DNA from: Clostridia bacterium
GTDB taxonomy: Bacteria; Bacillota; Clostridia; Oscillospirales; Acutalibacteraceae
Direction: 5' to 3'
Assembly (NCBI GenBank): GCA_017501865.1
Contig: JAFVWD010000157.1
Coordinates: forward strand, 1-19,291
DNA length: 19,291 nucleotides
This document shows, in pieces, positions 1-6,658 of the stretch (position 1 is its first letter; every line of letters starts with the position of its first letter). Made by a program: the position numbers and the translations under genes. The notes below the pieces were generated by a model. It did not search any database, had not been told where the DNA came from, and worked only from the letters and a program-made list of their open reading frames with translations.

Positions 1-940
1 CTTTTACACCCCATGGCTTCTGACCCGGGAAGAATTCACAACCGAATTTGTCTGCATAGTCCTGAACCTTATCACGACCTGATGCACGCATTTCGAGCAG
101 ATAGTCGATTTTTTCATCAGTTGAAATGCCGTCTTTGTCATACACATAACCGTCGGGGCCTGAAATTGTAACAACCTTACCGCCGAGCTCAGCAATTTTC
201 TTTGCAGCGCCCCAGGCAACGTTACCAAAGCCTGAAAGAGCAAATGTTTTACCCTTTATATCTTCACCAAAGTGTTTAAATACTTCAACTGCATAATAAG
301 TAGCACCAAAGCCTGTTGCTTCAGGTCTTATGAGAGAACCGCCGTATGAAAGACCTTTACCTGTAAGAACACCGTTTTTGAAAGCGCCCTTGATTCTTCT
401 GTACTGACCGTAAAGGTAACCAATTTCACGTGCACCTACACCGATATCACCCGCAGGAACGTCAACATCAGGACCGATATGTCTGTAAAGCTCTGTCATA
501 AAGCTCTGGCAGAAACGAAGAATATCCATATCGCTCTTACCGCGTGGATCGAAGTCAGAACCACCTTTACCGCCGCCTATAGGAAGACCTGTTAAGCTGT
601 TTTTGAAGGTTTGCTCAAAAGCAAGGAATTTCATAATACCTGAGTAAACAGATGGGTGGAAACGAAGACCGCCCTTATAAGGACCTATAGCACCGTTGAA
701 TTGAACACGGTAACCTGTGTTTACGTGTACCTTGCCCTTATCATCTGTCCATGTAACTCTGAAAGTGATTTGTCTTTCAGGCTCAACAATTCTTTCAAGT
801 AATGAATACTTTTCATATTCCGGATTCTGCTCAATAACAGGCTCTAAAGAAGTTAAAACTTCTGTAACTGTCTGAACGAACTCCGGTTCATTTGCGTGTT
901 TTTTTGCTACGTCATCAATTACTCTTTGAACATAACTCAT
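1..940 (-). CDS. gdhA: NADP-type glutamate dehydrogenase, 3' end cut by window
   Basis: Reading the complement from the ATG at 938-940 gives 313 codons with no stop before the window edge; the family is about 445 residues, so roughly the last 130 are outside. The enzyme interconverts 2-oxoglutarate plus ammonia and glutamate in the cytoplasm as a hexamer. Visible family motifs are GPYKGGLRFHPS (residues 87-97, substrate Lys89), GGGKGGSDFDPRGKSD (122-137, catalytic Lys125), PAGDIGVG (162-169, catalytic Asp165) and the Rossmann motif GFGNVAWGA (237-245). The cofactor choice (NADP) is inferred from overall resemblance to the GdhA class, not from a decisive residue. An AAGGAG site lies 9 nt before the ATG (950-955). 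It has its own promoter and is separated from the upstream kinase-like gene by a terminator, so it is probably monocistronic at its 5' side. Confidence 0.97.
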   Translation of the reverse strand, partial: MSYVQRVIDDVAKKHANEPEFVQTVTEVLTSLEPVIEQNPEYEKYSLLERIVEPERQITFRVTWTDDKGKVHVNTGYRVQFNGAIGPYKGGLRFHPSVYSGIMKFLAFEQTFKNSLTGLPIGGGKGGSDFDPRGKSDMDILRFCQSFMTELYRHIGPDVDVPAGDIGVGAREIGYLYGQYRRIKGAFKNGVLTGKGLSYGGSLIRPEATGFGATYYAVEVFKHFGEDIKGKTFALSGFGNVAWGAAKKIAELGGKVVTISGPDGYVYDKDGISTDEKIDYLLEMRASGRDKVQDYADKFGCEFFPGQKPWGVK

Positions 941-985
941 TTCCCATTACTCCTTAAAAATAGAATTAATTTTTTACTCAGTTAT

Positions 986-1015
986 TTTATACCTGTTTTA
1001 GTCAAATTGCAACAA
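986..1015 (-). promoter_or_regulatory. Possible gdhA promoter
   Basis: On the minus strand a TATAAA (-10, 986-991, continuing as TATAAAAT) lies 18 nt downstream of TTGTTG (-35, 1010-1015), about 45 nt before the gdhA start. The -35 is weak and other hexamers nearby (TTGCAA, TTGACT) would fit with worse spacing, so the -10 is more certain than the -35. Confidence 0.45.
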
Positions 1016-1225
1016 ATTTCTTTCCTTAATTTGTAATATTGTAACATTAAATAAAAATAAAGGGGAATAAAACAATATTTTTTTGCAAAATACAGGCAAA
1101 TTCCAACATTTTTCGACCTTTTTTCGGTGAATTATTATTCACTTTTTCGCTTATTTTTCACATTCTACAGTCCATTATATGTAATTTTATGAAATCGGTG
1201 TTGAATATAATGAAAAATACGGCAT

Positions 1226-1263
1226 AAAAATCGGAGCTGCAAAAAATCATTTTTACAGCTCCG
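1226..1263 (-). terminator. Intrinsic terminator of the kinase-like gene
   Basis: CGGAGCTG (1232-1239) and CAGCTCCG (1256-1263) form an 8-bp GC-rich stem that can be extended by the A-run and T-run inside it. On the minus strand it is followed by a five-T run (1226-1230). It lies 21 nt past the stop of the kinase-like gene. Confidence 0.85.
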
Positions 1264-1284
1264 TTCTGAAAATTCATTCAACAT

Positions 1285-1899
1285 TTACTCATTAAAATAC
1301 GCATTTACATATGCCGCAAGCCCGGGGACAATAGATTTTATCTCTTTTCCGGAAGTATTCACAAGAAGGTGGTAGCCTTCCTTATCGCCCCATTTTGTAT
1401 CTGAGAGCATTTTTCTGAGATCCGCCCTGCTCTTGTCGATTTCTTTCATTTTCTTTTCTATTTCTTTTTCTGAAAGATTTTCATCACCCTTGGCACGAGC
1501 CTGACAACGTTTTATTTTTGAAGCCTTATCGGCATAAACAAATATATTAAGCGGATTTTTTCCTGAAAGAAGCACATCGGCACAGCGACCAACTATGATG
1601 CAGTCGCCCTTTTCTGCCAATTCTCTTATTACTTTCGTCTGCTCAGTAAAAAGCTCAACAGACTGATTTATAAAATATGTTGAGGCTGAAAATCTGACAC
1701 CGATTGTTGTAGGGTAGAACGCACGGATATCTCTTTCAGAAGCATTTTCAACATAATCTTTGTCGAGGCCTTGTTTTTCTGCAACCATTTCAATTATCTG
1801 ATAATCGTAGCAAGGAATATTAAGTGCCTCTGCAAGACGTTTTCCCAACTCACGACCACCGCTGCCGAATTCACGACTTATAGTAATAATCTTTGACAT
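1285..1899 (-). CDS. Cytidylate-kinase-like family protein
   Basis: A 204-residue protein beginning MSKIITISREFGSGGRELG, the P-loop-type opening of the cytidylate-kinase-like family (Pfam Cytidylate_kin2). True CMP kinases open with a GPxGSGKS P-loop, so this paralogous family may not phosphorylate CMP; its substrate is unknown to me. The middle carries VGRCADVLL, and the C-terminal third has the family's R-rich helix region and WGDKEGYHLLVNTS. The start at 1899 is preferred over an in-frame ATG at 1953: AAGGAGG (1907-1913) sits 7 nt upstream, and the promoter at 1952-1980 puts the transcription start downstream of 1953. Cytoplasmic, no membrane segment. It follows the MoxR-type ATPase gene but probably has separate transcription and its own terminator. 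Confidence 0.9.
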   Translation of the reverse strand: MSKIITISREFGSGGRELGKRLAEALNIPCYDYQIIEMVAEKQGLDKDYVENASERDIRAFYPTTIGVRFSASTYFINQSVELFTEQTKVIRELAEKGDCIIVGRCADVLLSGKNPLNIFVYADKASKIKRCQARAKGDENLSEKEIEKKMKEIDKSRADLRKMLSDTKWGDKEGYHLLVNTSGKEIKSIVPGLAAYVNAYFNE

Positions 1900-1951
1900 A
1901 CAAATACCTCCTTCAAATCTGAAACAATAAGTTATTTTTTCTTCTGAGAAC

Positions 1952-1980
1952 ATTATAACACAAAAATCTGAATTTTACAA
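1952..1980 (-). promoter_or_regulatory. Promoter of the kinase-like gene, inside the end of the ATPase gene
   Basis: Minus strand: TTGTAA (-35, 1975-1980), 17-nt spacer, TATAAT (-10, 1952-1957) preceded by TGT, an extended -10. The -35 hexamer consists of the last Leu codon (TTG) and the TAA stop of the ATPase gene. The predicted start is near 1945, giving a leader of about 45 nt before the ATG at 1899. Confidence 0.8.
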
Positions 1981-3402
1981 CAAATTATCGAGTTCATTAA
2001 GAAGAGCCTCATCACTTTTTTTAGTTTTAGAAATTTCAGAAAACTCTTCACAACCAAAACCAATTAAAAATTGTGCTGATGAAGTATTTCTTGTAATATT
2101 TGAAACAAATATCTTAAGCTCAGGTGAATCGCCGAATACATCTGATATAAACCTACTGCCGTTGCCAAGTCTTTTCTGTGACGTTAGCACCATATTTTTC
2201 AAGTCAGAAATATATTTTTTAAGCTCACCTTCCACAAGCTCTTTGCCCGGTGAACCGCTTTCAGCTATACCGCCTATAATAATGCTGAGCTTATTTTTAA
2301 CACCGGCAGAAGCATTTATATTCTCTGAAATTACAGCAAGCTCGTCTTTATTGACAGGTGTTTCCAAACTAATTATTTTATCTTTTATAAGCTTTATTGT
2401 TTCTTTTATGTCATAATTTTCAACAACGCATTTTTCTAATTCTTCATTTATACTGTTTGACAAAAGATTAATAAAGCCTAACTTTTCTTCGATACCTGCA
2501 TTTTTCAATTTTTCCTTAAAGTCATTGTCGACAATACCGTCAAGAATATCTTTAGGGGCGCACATCTCACGCATTTCTTTAAAGGTTTTGTAAAATGATG
2601 CAAAATCAGCCGCTACTGCAGGCACCTGAACATATTGGAAAATAAATTCAAAATCAATCTCAATATGCTTCTTTTCAAAAGAAAACATAAGCCTTGACAA
2701 ATCTTCCCAGCCTCTTGCAGTAATAAACTGCTTTCCGTCAGGTGTATTTTCAATAATATAAAAATCAGTAGGCTTTGCATCGAGATATGTAATAATGGAA
2801 GGGTGCACGCCTTCATTTACGGCATATTCTCTCCAGACATCGTAATCTGCCTGAATTTCAAGCTTTTGTATTCTGTCGAGGGTCGCTATGTCATACTCCT
2901 TAACAGATTTATTATATTCAGGAGGGTTACCTGCTGCAACAATCACCCAACCGTCGGGTACTGGATGTGACCCGAAGGTTTTGTACTGTAAAAATCTGAG
3001 CATCGATGGTGCAAGAGTTTCTGAAACACAGTTAATTTCATCTAAAAATAAAATCCCCTGTTTATGCCCCGTTCTTTCTATATATCCGTAAACATCCGCA
3101 AGTATTTCGCTCATTGTGAATTCAGAAACACTGTATTCAATACCGTCATACACCTGGGTTTTTATAAACGGCAAGCCCAACGCACTCTGACGCGTATGGT
3201 GTGTCATAGAATATGAAACAATTCCTATATTCATATCCTTTGCTATTTTCTCCATAACCGCCGTTTTACCTATACCCGGAGGACCGTAAAGAAACACAGG
3301 ACGTTGCTTGTTAACAGGAATTACAAAGCCGCCGTTTTCATCTTTTTCAAGATATGCCTCTATTGTATGCTTTATATGTTTTGTTGCTTCTTTAATATTC
3401 AT
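1975..3402 (-). CDS. MoxR-like AAA+ ATPase
   Basis: 475 residues. The N-terminal half is a MoxR-type AAA+ module: Walker A GPPGIGKT (40-47), SALGLPF loop (73-79), Walker B ILFLDEIN (117-124), sensor-1 VAAGNP (155-160) and a candidate arginine finger in ATLDRIQK (Arg177). MoxR ATPases act as chaperones or cofactor-insertion motors with a VWA-domain partner; the VWA gene here is two genes upstream in the same operon. Residues about 270-460 are mostly helical and match no domain I can name. The last residues, SDEALLNELDNLL, resemble the tail of the preceding LRR protein. The start has GAGGA (3409-3413) 6 nt upstream, overlapping the LRR stop; the gap between the genes is 9 nt, so coupling is likely. 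Substrate unknown. Confidence 0.93.
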   Translation of the reverse strand: MNIKEATKHIKHTIEAYLEKDENGGFVIPVNKQRPVFLYGPPGIGKTAVMEKIAKDMNIGIVSYSMTHHTRQSALGLPFIKTQVYDGIEYSVSEFTMSEILADVYGYIERTGHKQGILFLDEINCVSETLAPSMLRFLQYKTFGSHPVPDGWVIVAAGNPPEYNKSVKEYDIATLDRIQKLEIQADYDVWREYAVNEGVHPSIITYLDAKPTDFYIIENTPDGKQFITARGWEDLSRLMFSFEKKHIEIDFEFIFQYVQVPAVAADFASFYKTFKEMREMCAPKDILDGIVDNDFKEKLKNAGIEEKLGFINLLSNSINEELEKCVVENYDIKETIKLIKDKIISLETPVNKDELAVISENINASAGVKNKLSIIIGGIAESGSPGKELVEGELKKYISDLKNMVLTSQKRLGNGSRFISDVFGDSPELKIFVSNITRNTSSAQFLIGFGCEEFSEISKTKKSDEALLNELDNLL

Positions 3403-3411
3403 AATACATCC

Positions 3412-4662
3412 TCATATTGAAAGTAATTCATTAAGTAAATCTTCAGTTTCCGAAAAAGCTGTTTTCTGTTTTTTTAATGATAACGTCTCCTGCAAATTAC
3501 CGTAGCCTTTTTTTGCACAAAAGCTGTAAAGCGAAGCGCAGAATTCCGTATCAAAATTAAAGTTTTCCAACAGATATGATAACACATTTTCATCGTTAAC
3601 TTCAACTGCAAAAAATGCTACATCCTTTTCATTTCCCGAAAGCAAATCATAATACATTTTTTCAGTGTATTCATCAAGCTCCTCAGGGTACGCTAGTCTG
3701 AATGCCGCAACAAAAGGCTTCTCTGTTTCCTCTGCCTTTTCTAATTGTGAATCATACTTTTTGAAATCAAATCTACCGTCAATTATTATGTAGTCCTCAT
3801 CATCGTTATATGAATAATATGCACTGCTCATAAACACCCTGACTTTTTCTTTTTCTAAGGACAGTACATGGTCAGGACAGGTTTTATTTCTGTCGCGGTA
3901 AGCAAACGGCAAGACACCTTCATACCCTAATGCCAGATATTTTACAGTCTCAGGAATATTAACGGTAATGCAGTTACCTATATCATCCTTGGCAGTAAAT
4001 GATGAGCAAAATGCAGTTCCGTTTATTTTGTATTCATCATATACACGGTTGTGAAAAACGGATTTACCTATATATTCAAGCTCATTATTAAACTTGACTA
4101 ATTTAAGCTCCTTTGAATCCTCAAAAGCCTTATGCCCTATTACCCTAAGACTTTCGGGGAAAACAACTGCTTTAAGTGATTGACACCTTTTAAACGCAAA
4201 ATCCTTAATCTCTTTTAAATTTTTACTGAACGTTATACTTTTTAAGCTTGTGCAGCTGTGAAAGCAGCCCTCTTCTATAACCTCAACCGAATCAGGAATT
4301 ACAATTTCCTCTAAGCTGAAGCAATGCTTAAAAAGATTTTTCGGCAACACCTTTACAGGTGGCAGCACCACTTTTTTCAGGCTTCTGCAATCCATAAATG
4401 CACCCTCGCCCAGCTTTTCTGTCCCCTGAGGTATTACCACCTCTTCAAGAAGAGCACAATTCAAAAATGCACCATACCCAATTTCCTTTATGTTTTCGGA
4501 AAAAACAACTGACTTCAGATTTCTGCACCCGTTAAAGGTCATTTTTGAAATAACCTCAGTTCTTTTTGAAAACTCAACATATTCAATTAACTCATTGTAA
4601 TTAAAGCTGTTAACCTTGGTTTTCTTTTTTTTGAAAACCAAAACACCGTTCTTTATTTTCAA
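3412..4662 (-). CDS. Intracellular BspA-type leucine-rich-repeat protein
   Basis: 416 residues starting at a TTG (4660-4662), chosen because AAGGTG (4668-4673) lies 5 nt upstream and no ATG is available near it. Residues about 30-215 hold roughly eight LRR_5 (BspA-type) repeats of 22-24 residues with the pattern AFxxCxxLxxVxxPxxxxxIG. BspA repeats are usually on secreted or surface proteins, but no signal peptide or membrane segment is visible here, so this one is probably cytoplasmic. Residues about 300-416 form an acidic, helical, ankyrin-like region ending SETEDLLNELLSI, similar to the tail of the downstream ATPase. It lies between the VWA protein (4-nt gap) and the ATPase (9-nt gap), suggesting an adaptor or substrate-recognition subunit of that pair (inference). 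Confidence 0.88.
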   Translation of the reverse strand: MKIKNGVLVFKKKKTKVNSFNYNELIEYVEFSKRTEVISKMTFNGCRNLKSVVFSENIKEIGYGAFLNCALLEEVVIPQGTEKLGEGAFMDCRSLKKVVLPPVKVLPKNLFKHCFSLEEIVIPDSVEVIEEGCFHSCTSLKSITFSKNLKEIKDFAFKRCQSLKAVVFPESLRVIGHKAFEDSKELKLVKFNNELEYIGKSVFHNRVYDEYKINGTAFCSSFTAKDDIGNCITVNIPETVKYLALGYEGVLPFAYRDRNKTCPDHVLSLEKEKVRVFMSSAYYSYNDDEDYIIIDGRFDFKKYDSQLEKAEETEKPFVAAFRLAYPEELDEYTEKMYYDLLSGNEKDVAFFAVEVNDENVLSYLLENFNFDTEFCASLYSFCAKKGYGNLQETLSLKKQKTAFSETEDLLNELLSI

Positions 4663-4666
4663 AATA

Positions 4667-6073
4667 TCACCTTGTTAAATCGTCATTATCTAAAAAAAGC
4701 GCGGTTGCCCATACCGGAATTTTCGATTTTTCAAAACAGTTGTCATTAATAACAAAAACAGATTTATATCCGGGCATTTGCTTCGGGTAAATACCATCAC
4801 CATCGGTAAAATAAATTAACCCGTTAATTTCATTTTGTAAGGAAGCTTCATAAACATCATCAACATATCTGAACACAGGTCTGAAATCAGTTCCGCCGAA
4901 GCCCTTGAGCTTAAGATTTTCAATATATTCCTCAAGCTCATTTCCGTCGTGTAAAACCTTTGCCTCCTGTATTTCAGAATCACATTGGATTATATGTATT
5001 TCGGTTTTCGAAGAGAAAAAATCTGTTTGTTTTAATATATTGTAGGTCTTTTTAATAAAGTTCTCAACAACCTCACCCTTTACAGAACCCGAGGTATCTA
5101 TTGCTACGAATAATTTTCTCACCTTGATATTTTCTGCATATTCAAGCGGCTCTATAATAGGCATATCTGAAAGAAGCTTCATACCGTATGTGTAAAATAT
5201 ATAGTCAAATTCATCATCATTTATCTCAATAGTTTCATTGAGCATAACAAATCTTTTTAAAAATCTTGAGTAATCATATTTTTCATTCTGTACCGCACCG
5301 AGAACCTGAGTATCCACACCCGGCATAAGTCCTTGTAATTTCAATGCCTCAATATCACTTACCACCGTAGGGGTAATTTTCCGCCATTCTTCTTTTTCTT
5401 CTTTTGCTGCATTATTAACTGCATCCCGCATCACAGGGTCATTCGACTCATTTGAAAGTCCTGTTCGGGAATCCGCCTTTTTATATATTGAACGTGCTTC
5501 AACCGTTTCCTCATCATCCTCAAACTCAAAAAAAGCAAAATTTTTGTTTTTGTACCATATTTTGTGAACATCGTCAGAAAACAAATCCTCTAAAAAGCTC
5601 AGGGTAAGGTCATCCTTTTCGGAACTTTTCAAATAATAATATATATTTTCTGCCGATAAATTTTTAACCGCGCTTTTTATTTCGGCAATAGCTGCATTTT
5701 GCTGAACCGCCTTAGGATGTCCCGTACAAGTAAGATTCCAGTTGTTTATTGTACTTTCAACACATATATCCGTTGCTATATTCCAAAGCCTTGTATCTTT
5801 AAAATCTATATTAAACGGATGCAGTAGCATACAATGAATAAGAGAATGTAAAAGAACTCTGTTAACTGCTCGTGTATTCTCTTTAAACCTCAGGCATATA
5901 TGATTCGGGTTGTAATAAAATTTTACCGCATCGGTAAAAACATCTTCCTCATTAGTAGGAACAAATTCCAAAACATCCAAGGCTCTTATAATAGAGTGAA
6001 TACTTTCTGAGAGCTCTGATTTTGCCTTTAACAATATTTCATCAGATAAAATTTCTGTTTTCGTTTTCTCCAT
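4667..6073 (-). CDS. VWA-domain protein with metallopeptidase-like N-terminus (DUF2201-type)
   Basis: 468 residues, first gene of the three-gene operon; GGGAGGTG (6082-6089) sits 8 nt before the ATG. The N-terminal part resembles the putative metallopeptidase domain of DUF2201 proteins: HSLIHxxxxH (His76, His80, His85) followed by NIATDICVE (99-106). The glutamate expected in HExxH is Ser77, so hydrolytic activity is doubtful. The C-terminal part is a VWA fold with a complete metal-binding MIDAS: DTSGS (326-330), GGTD (393-396, Thr395) and FTDGDG (422-427, Asp424). VWA proteins of this kind are the usual partners of MoxR ATPases, whose gene is the third in this operon. The central region (190-235) is charged and probably disordered. 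No signal peptide, so cytoplasmic. Confidence 0.9.
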   Translation of the reverse strand: MEKTKTEILSDEILLKAKSELSESIHSIIRALDVLEFVPTNEEDVFTDAVKFYYNPNHICLRFKENTRAVNRVLLHSLIHCMLLHPFNIDFKDTRLWNIATDICVESTINNWNLTCTGHPKAVQQNAAIAEIKSAVKNLSAENIYYYLKSSEKDDLTLSFLEDLFSDDVHKIWYKNKNFAFFEFEDDEETVEARSIYKKADSRTGLSNESNDPVMRDAVNNAAKEEKEEWRKITPTVVSDIEALKLQGLMPGVDTQVLGAVQNEKYDYSRFLKRFVMLNETIEINDDEFDYIFYTYGMKLLSDMPIIEPLEYAENIKVRKLFVAIDTSGSVKGEVVENFIKKTYNILKQTDFFSSKTEIHIIQCDSEIQEAKVLHDGNELEEYIENLKLKGFGGTDFRPVFRYVDDVYEASLQNEINGLIYFTDGDGIYPKQMPGYKSVFVINDNCFEKSKIPVWATALFLDNDDLTR

Positions 6074-6121
6074 TAAGTATTCACCTCCCGCTGTTTTCAG
6101 GATAAATATTCTTTTCTAATC

Positions 6122-6148
6122 AAAAAAAAGGTCGGTTTTTTAACCGAC
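6122..6148 (-). terminator. Terminator-like hairpin in the VWA operon leader (possible attenuator)
   Basis: GTCGGTT (6131-6137) and AACCGAC (6142-6148) form a perfect 7-bp stem with a 4-nt loop. On the minus strand it is followed by CC and eight T residues (6122-6129). It lies downstream of the operon promoter and upstream of the VWA start, beginning only about 3 nt after the predicted transcription start. It would not work in the plus direction, where no T run follows. Confidence 0.75.
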
Positions 6149-6157
6149 TACCCTTTC

Positions 6158-6187
6158 AGTATAACAAAACATTATGTTTATTGTCAA
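6158..6187 (-). promoter_or_regulatory. Promoter of the VWA-LRR-MoxR operon
   Basis: Minus strand: consensus TTGACA (-35, 6182-6187), 18-nt spacer, TATACT (-10, 6158-6163) with an upstream TGT (extended -10). Predicted start near 6151; leader about 78 nt including the terminator-like hairpin. Confidence 0.8.
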
Positions 6188-6273
6188 TAACTTTCCGAAA
6201 AGTCACATCGGTGAACGATTATTCTCTCTGTTTTACCTATACAAAGCTCTTTAAGTTTGTTGATTTTGGTGTA

Positions 6274-6302
6274 TTGAAAACCACTTTTCAATGTGCTATT
6301 AT
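6274..6302 (+). promoter_or_regulatory. Promoter of the noncoding RNA
   Basis: TTGAAA (-35, 6274-6279), exact 17-nt spacer, TATTAT (-10, 6297-6302) with TGC just before it (extended -10). The predicted start is at about 6309. No protein gene follows on this strand until 9213. Confidence 0.8.
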
Positions 6303-6326
6303 GTAGACAAAGGAAGGGTGAGTCCA

Positions 6327-6350
6327 ATGCCACAGCAAAACAAAAAATAA
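6327..6350 (+). CDS. Possible seven-residue leader ORF inside the ncRNA
   Basis: ATG at 6327 opens MPQQNKK followed by TAA. GGAAGGG (6312-6318) lies 8 nt upstream, a good ribosome site for this organism. The ORF covers the 5' strand of the CCACA/TGTGG stem and most of its A-rich loop, so translation would unfold that stem. Equally well a chance ORF in an A-rich RNA. Confidence 0.2.
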   Translation: MPQQNKK

Positions 6351-6355
6351 AAAAA

Positions 6356-6436
6356 GAAAGTGTGGTTCCGATGTACTAGAAACCAGAATTCAAAAAACAA
6401 AAAAATTGAAAGTGTGGTTACCGTGTACAAGTAAAC
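6356..6436 (+). repeat. Tandem duplicated element within the ncRNA (52-nt period)
   Basis: GAAAGTGTGGTT occurs exactly at 6356-6367 and 6408-6419. Both copies are followed by closely similar loops (CCGATGTACTAG and ACCGTGTACAAG) and an AAAC that can pair back to the GGTT. Each copy is preceded by an A-rich tract. The repetition suggests duplicated hairpin modules in the RNA. Confidence 0.7.
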
Positions 6437-6602
6437 ATCTTGCCTTGGCTTGACATCAAGCCGACGACGAAAACCTTCAAAATAATGAAGAATAAAAACA
6501 AAAATTCAAAATGTTTAAAGCTTTAACATTGAGAAGGTTGGCGCCTGAAAAATCTGTAGAAATGAGAGGTAAACGAGAAGATGTTAGATACAAAAAGTGA
6601 AC

Positions 6603-6658
6603 AGTAACAACCCTTAGTTCGGATGTTTAAAACATGAGCTAAGGGTTGTTACTTTTTT
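6603..6658 (+). terminator. Long intrinsic terminator of the ncRNA
   Basis: A 15-bp perfect stem, AGTAACAACCCTTAG (6603-6617) with CTAAGGGTTGTTACT (6639-6653), extends by TTC/GAG (one wobble) and an inner ATGTT/AACAT stem to well over 20 bp, followed by a six-T run (6653-6658). On the minus strand no T run follows, so it serves the plus-strand RNA. Confidence 0.93.

Larger units (their letters stand above)
941..1284. other. Intergenic gap gdhA / kinase-like gene
   Basis: This AT-rich gap holds the gdhA ribosome site (950-955), a probable gdhA promoter (986-1015), a 6-bp inverted repeat GTGAAT-TATT-ATTCAC (1127-1142) that could be an operator or a weak hairpin, and the terminator of the upstream gene (1226-1263). 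A TATAAT-like box near 1177 has no convincing -35. No open reading frame or RNA gene is apparent in it. Confidence 0.5.

Noticed and set aside
4..243. Minus-strand 79-codon frame near the window start
   Set aside because: Shadow of gdhA in another frame; the real gdhA frame is open across the window edge and carries all family motifs.
1900..1953. N-terminal extension of the kinase-like protein to the ATG at 1953
   Set aside because: The extension lacks family residues and a ribosome site, and the ATG overlaps the -10 box; MSKIITIS at 1899 has AAGGAGG.
6309..6340. RNase P RNA-like AAGGAAGGGTGAGTCC
   Set aside because: Slight similarity to the conserved GAGGAAAGTCC, but the other universal RNase P elements are not present in the following 320 nt.
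6408..6436. T-box-like sequence (GTGTGGTTACCG) in the ncRNA
   Set aside because: It only loosely resembles the T-box core, occurs twice, has no specifier domain that I can see, and no plus-strand aminoacyl-tRNA or amino-acid gene follows.
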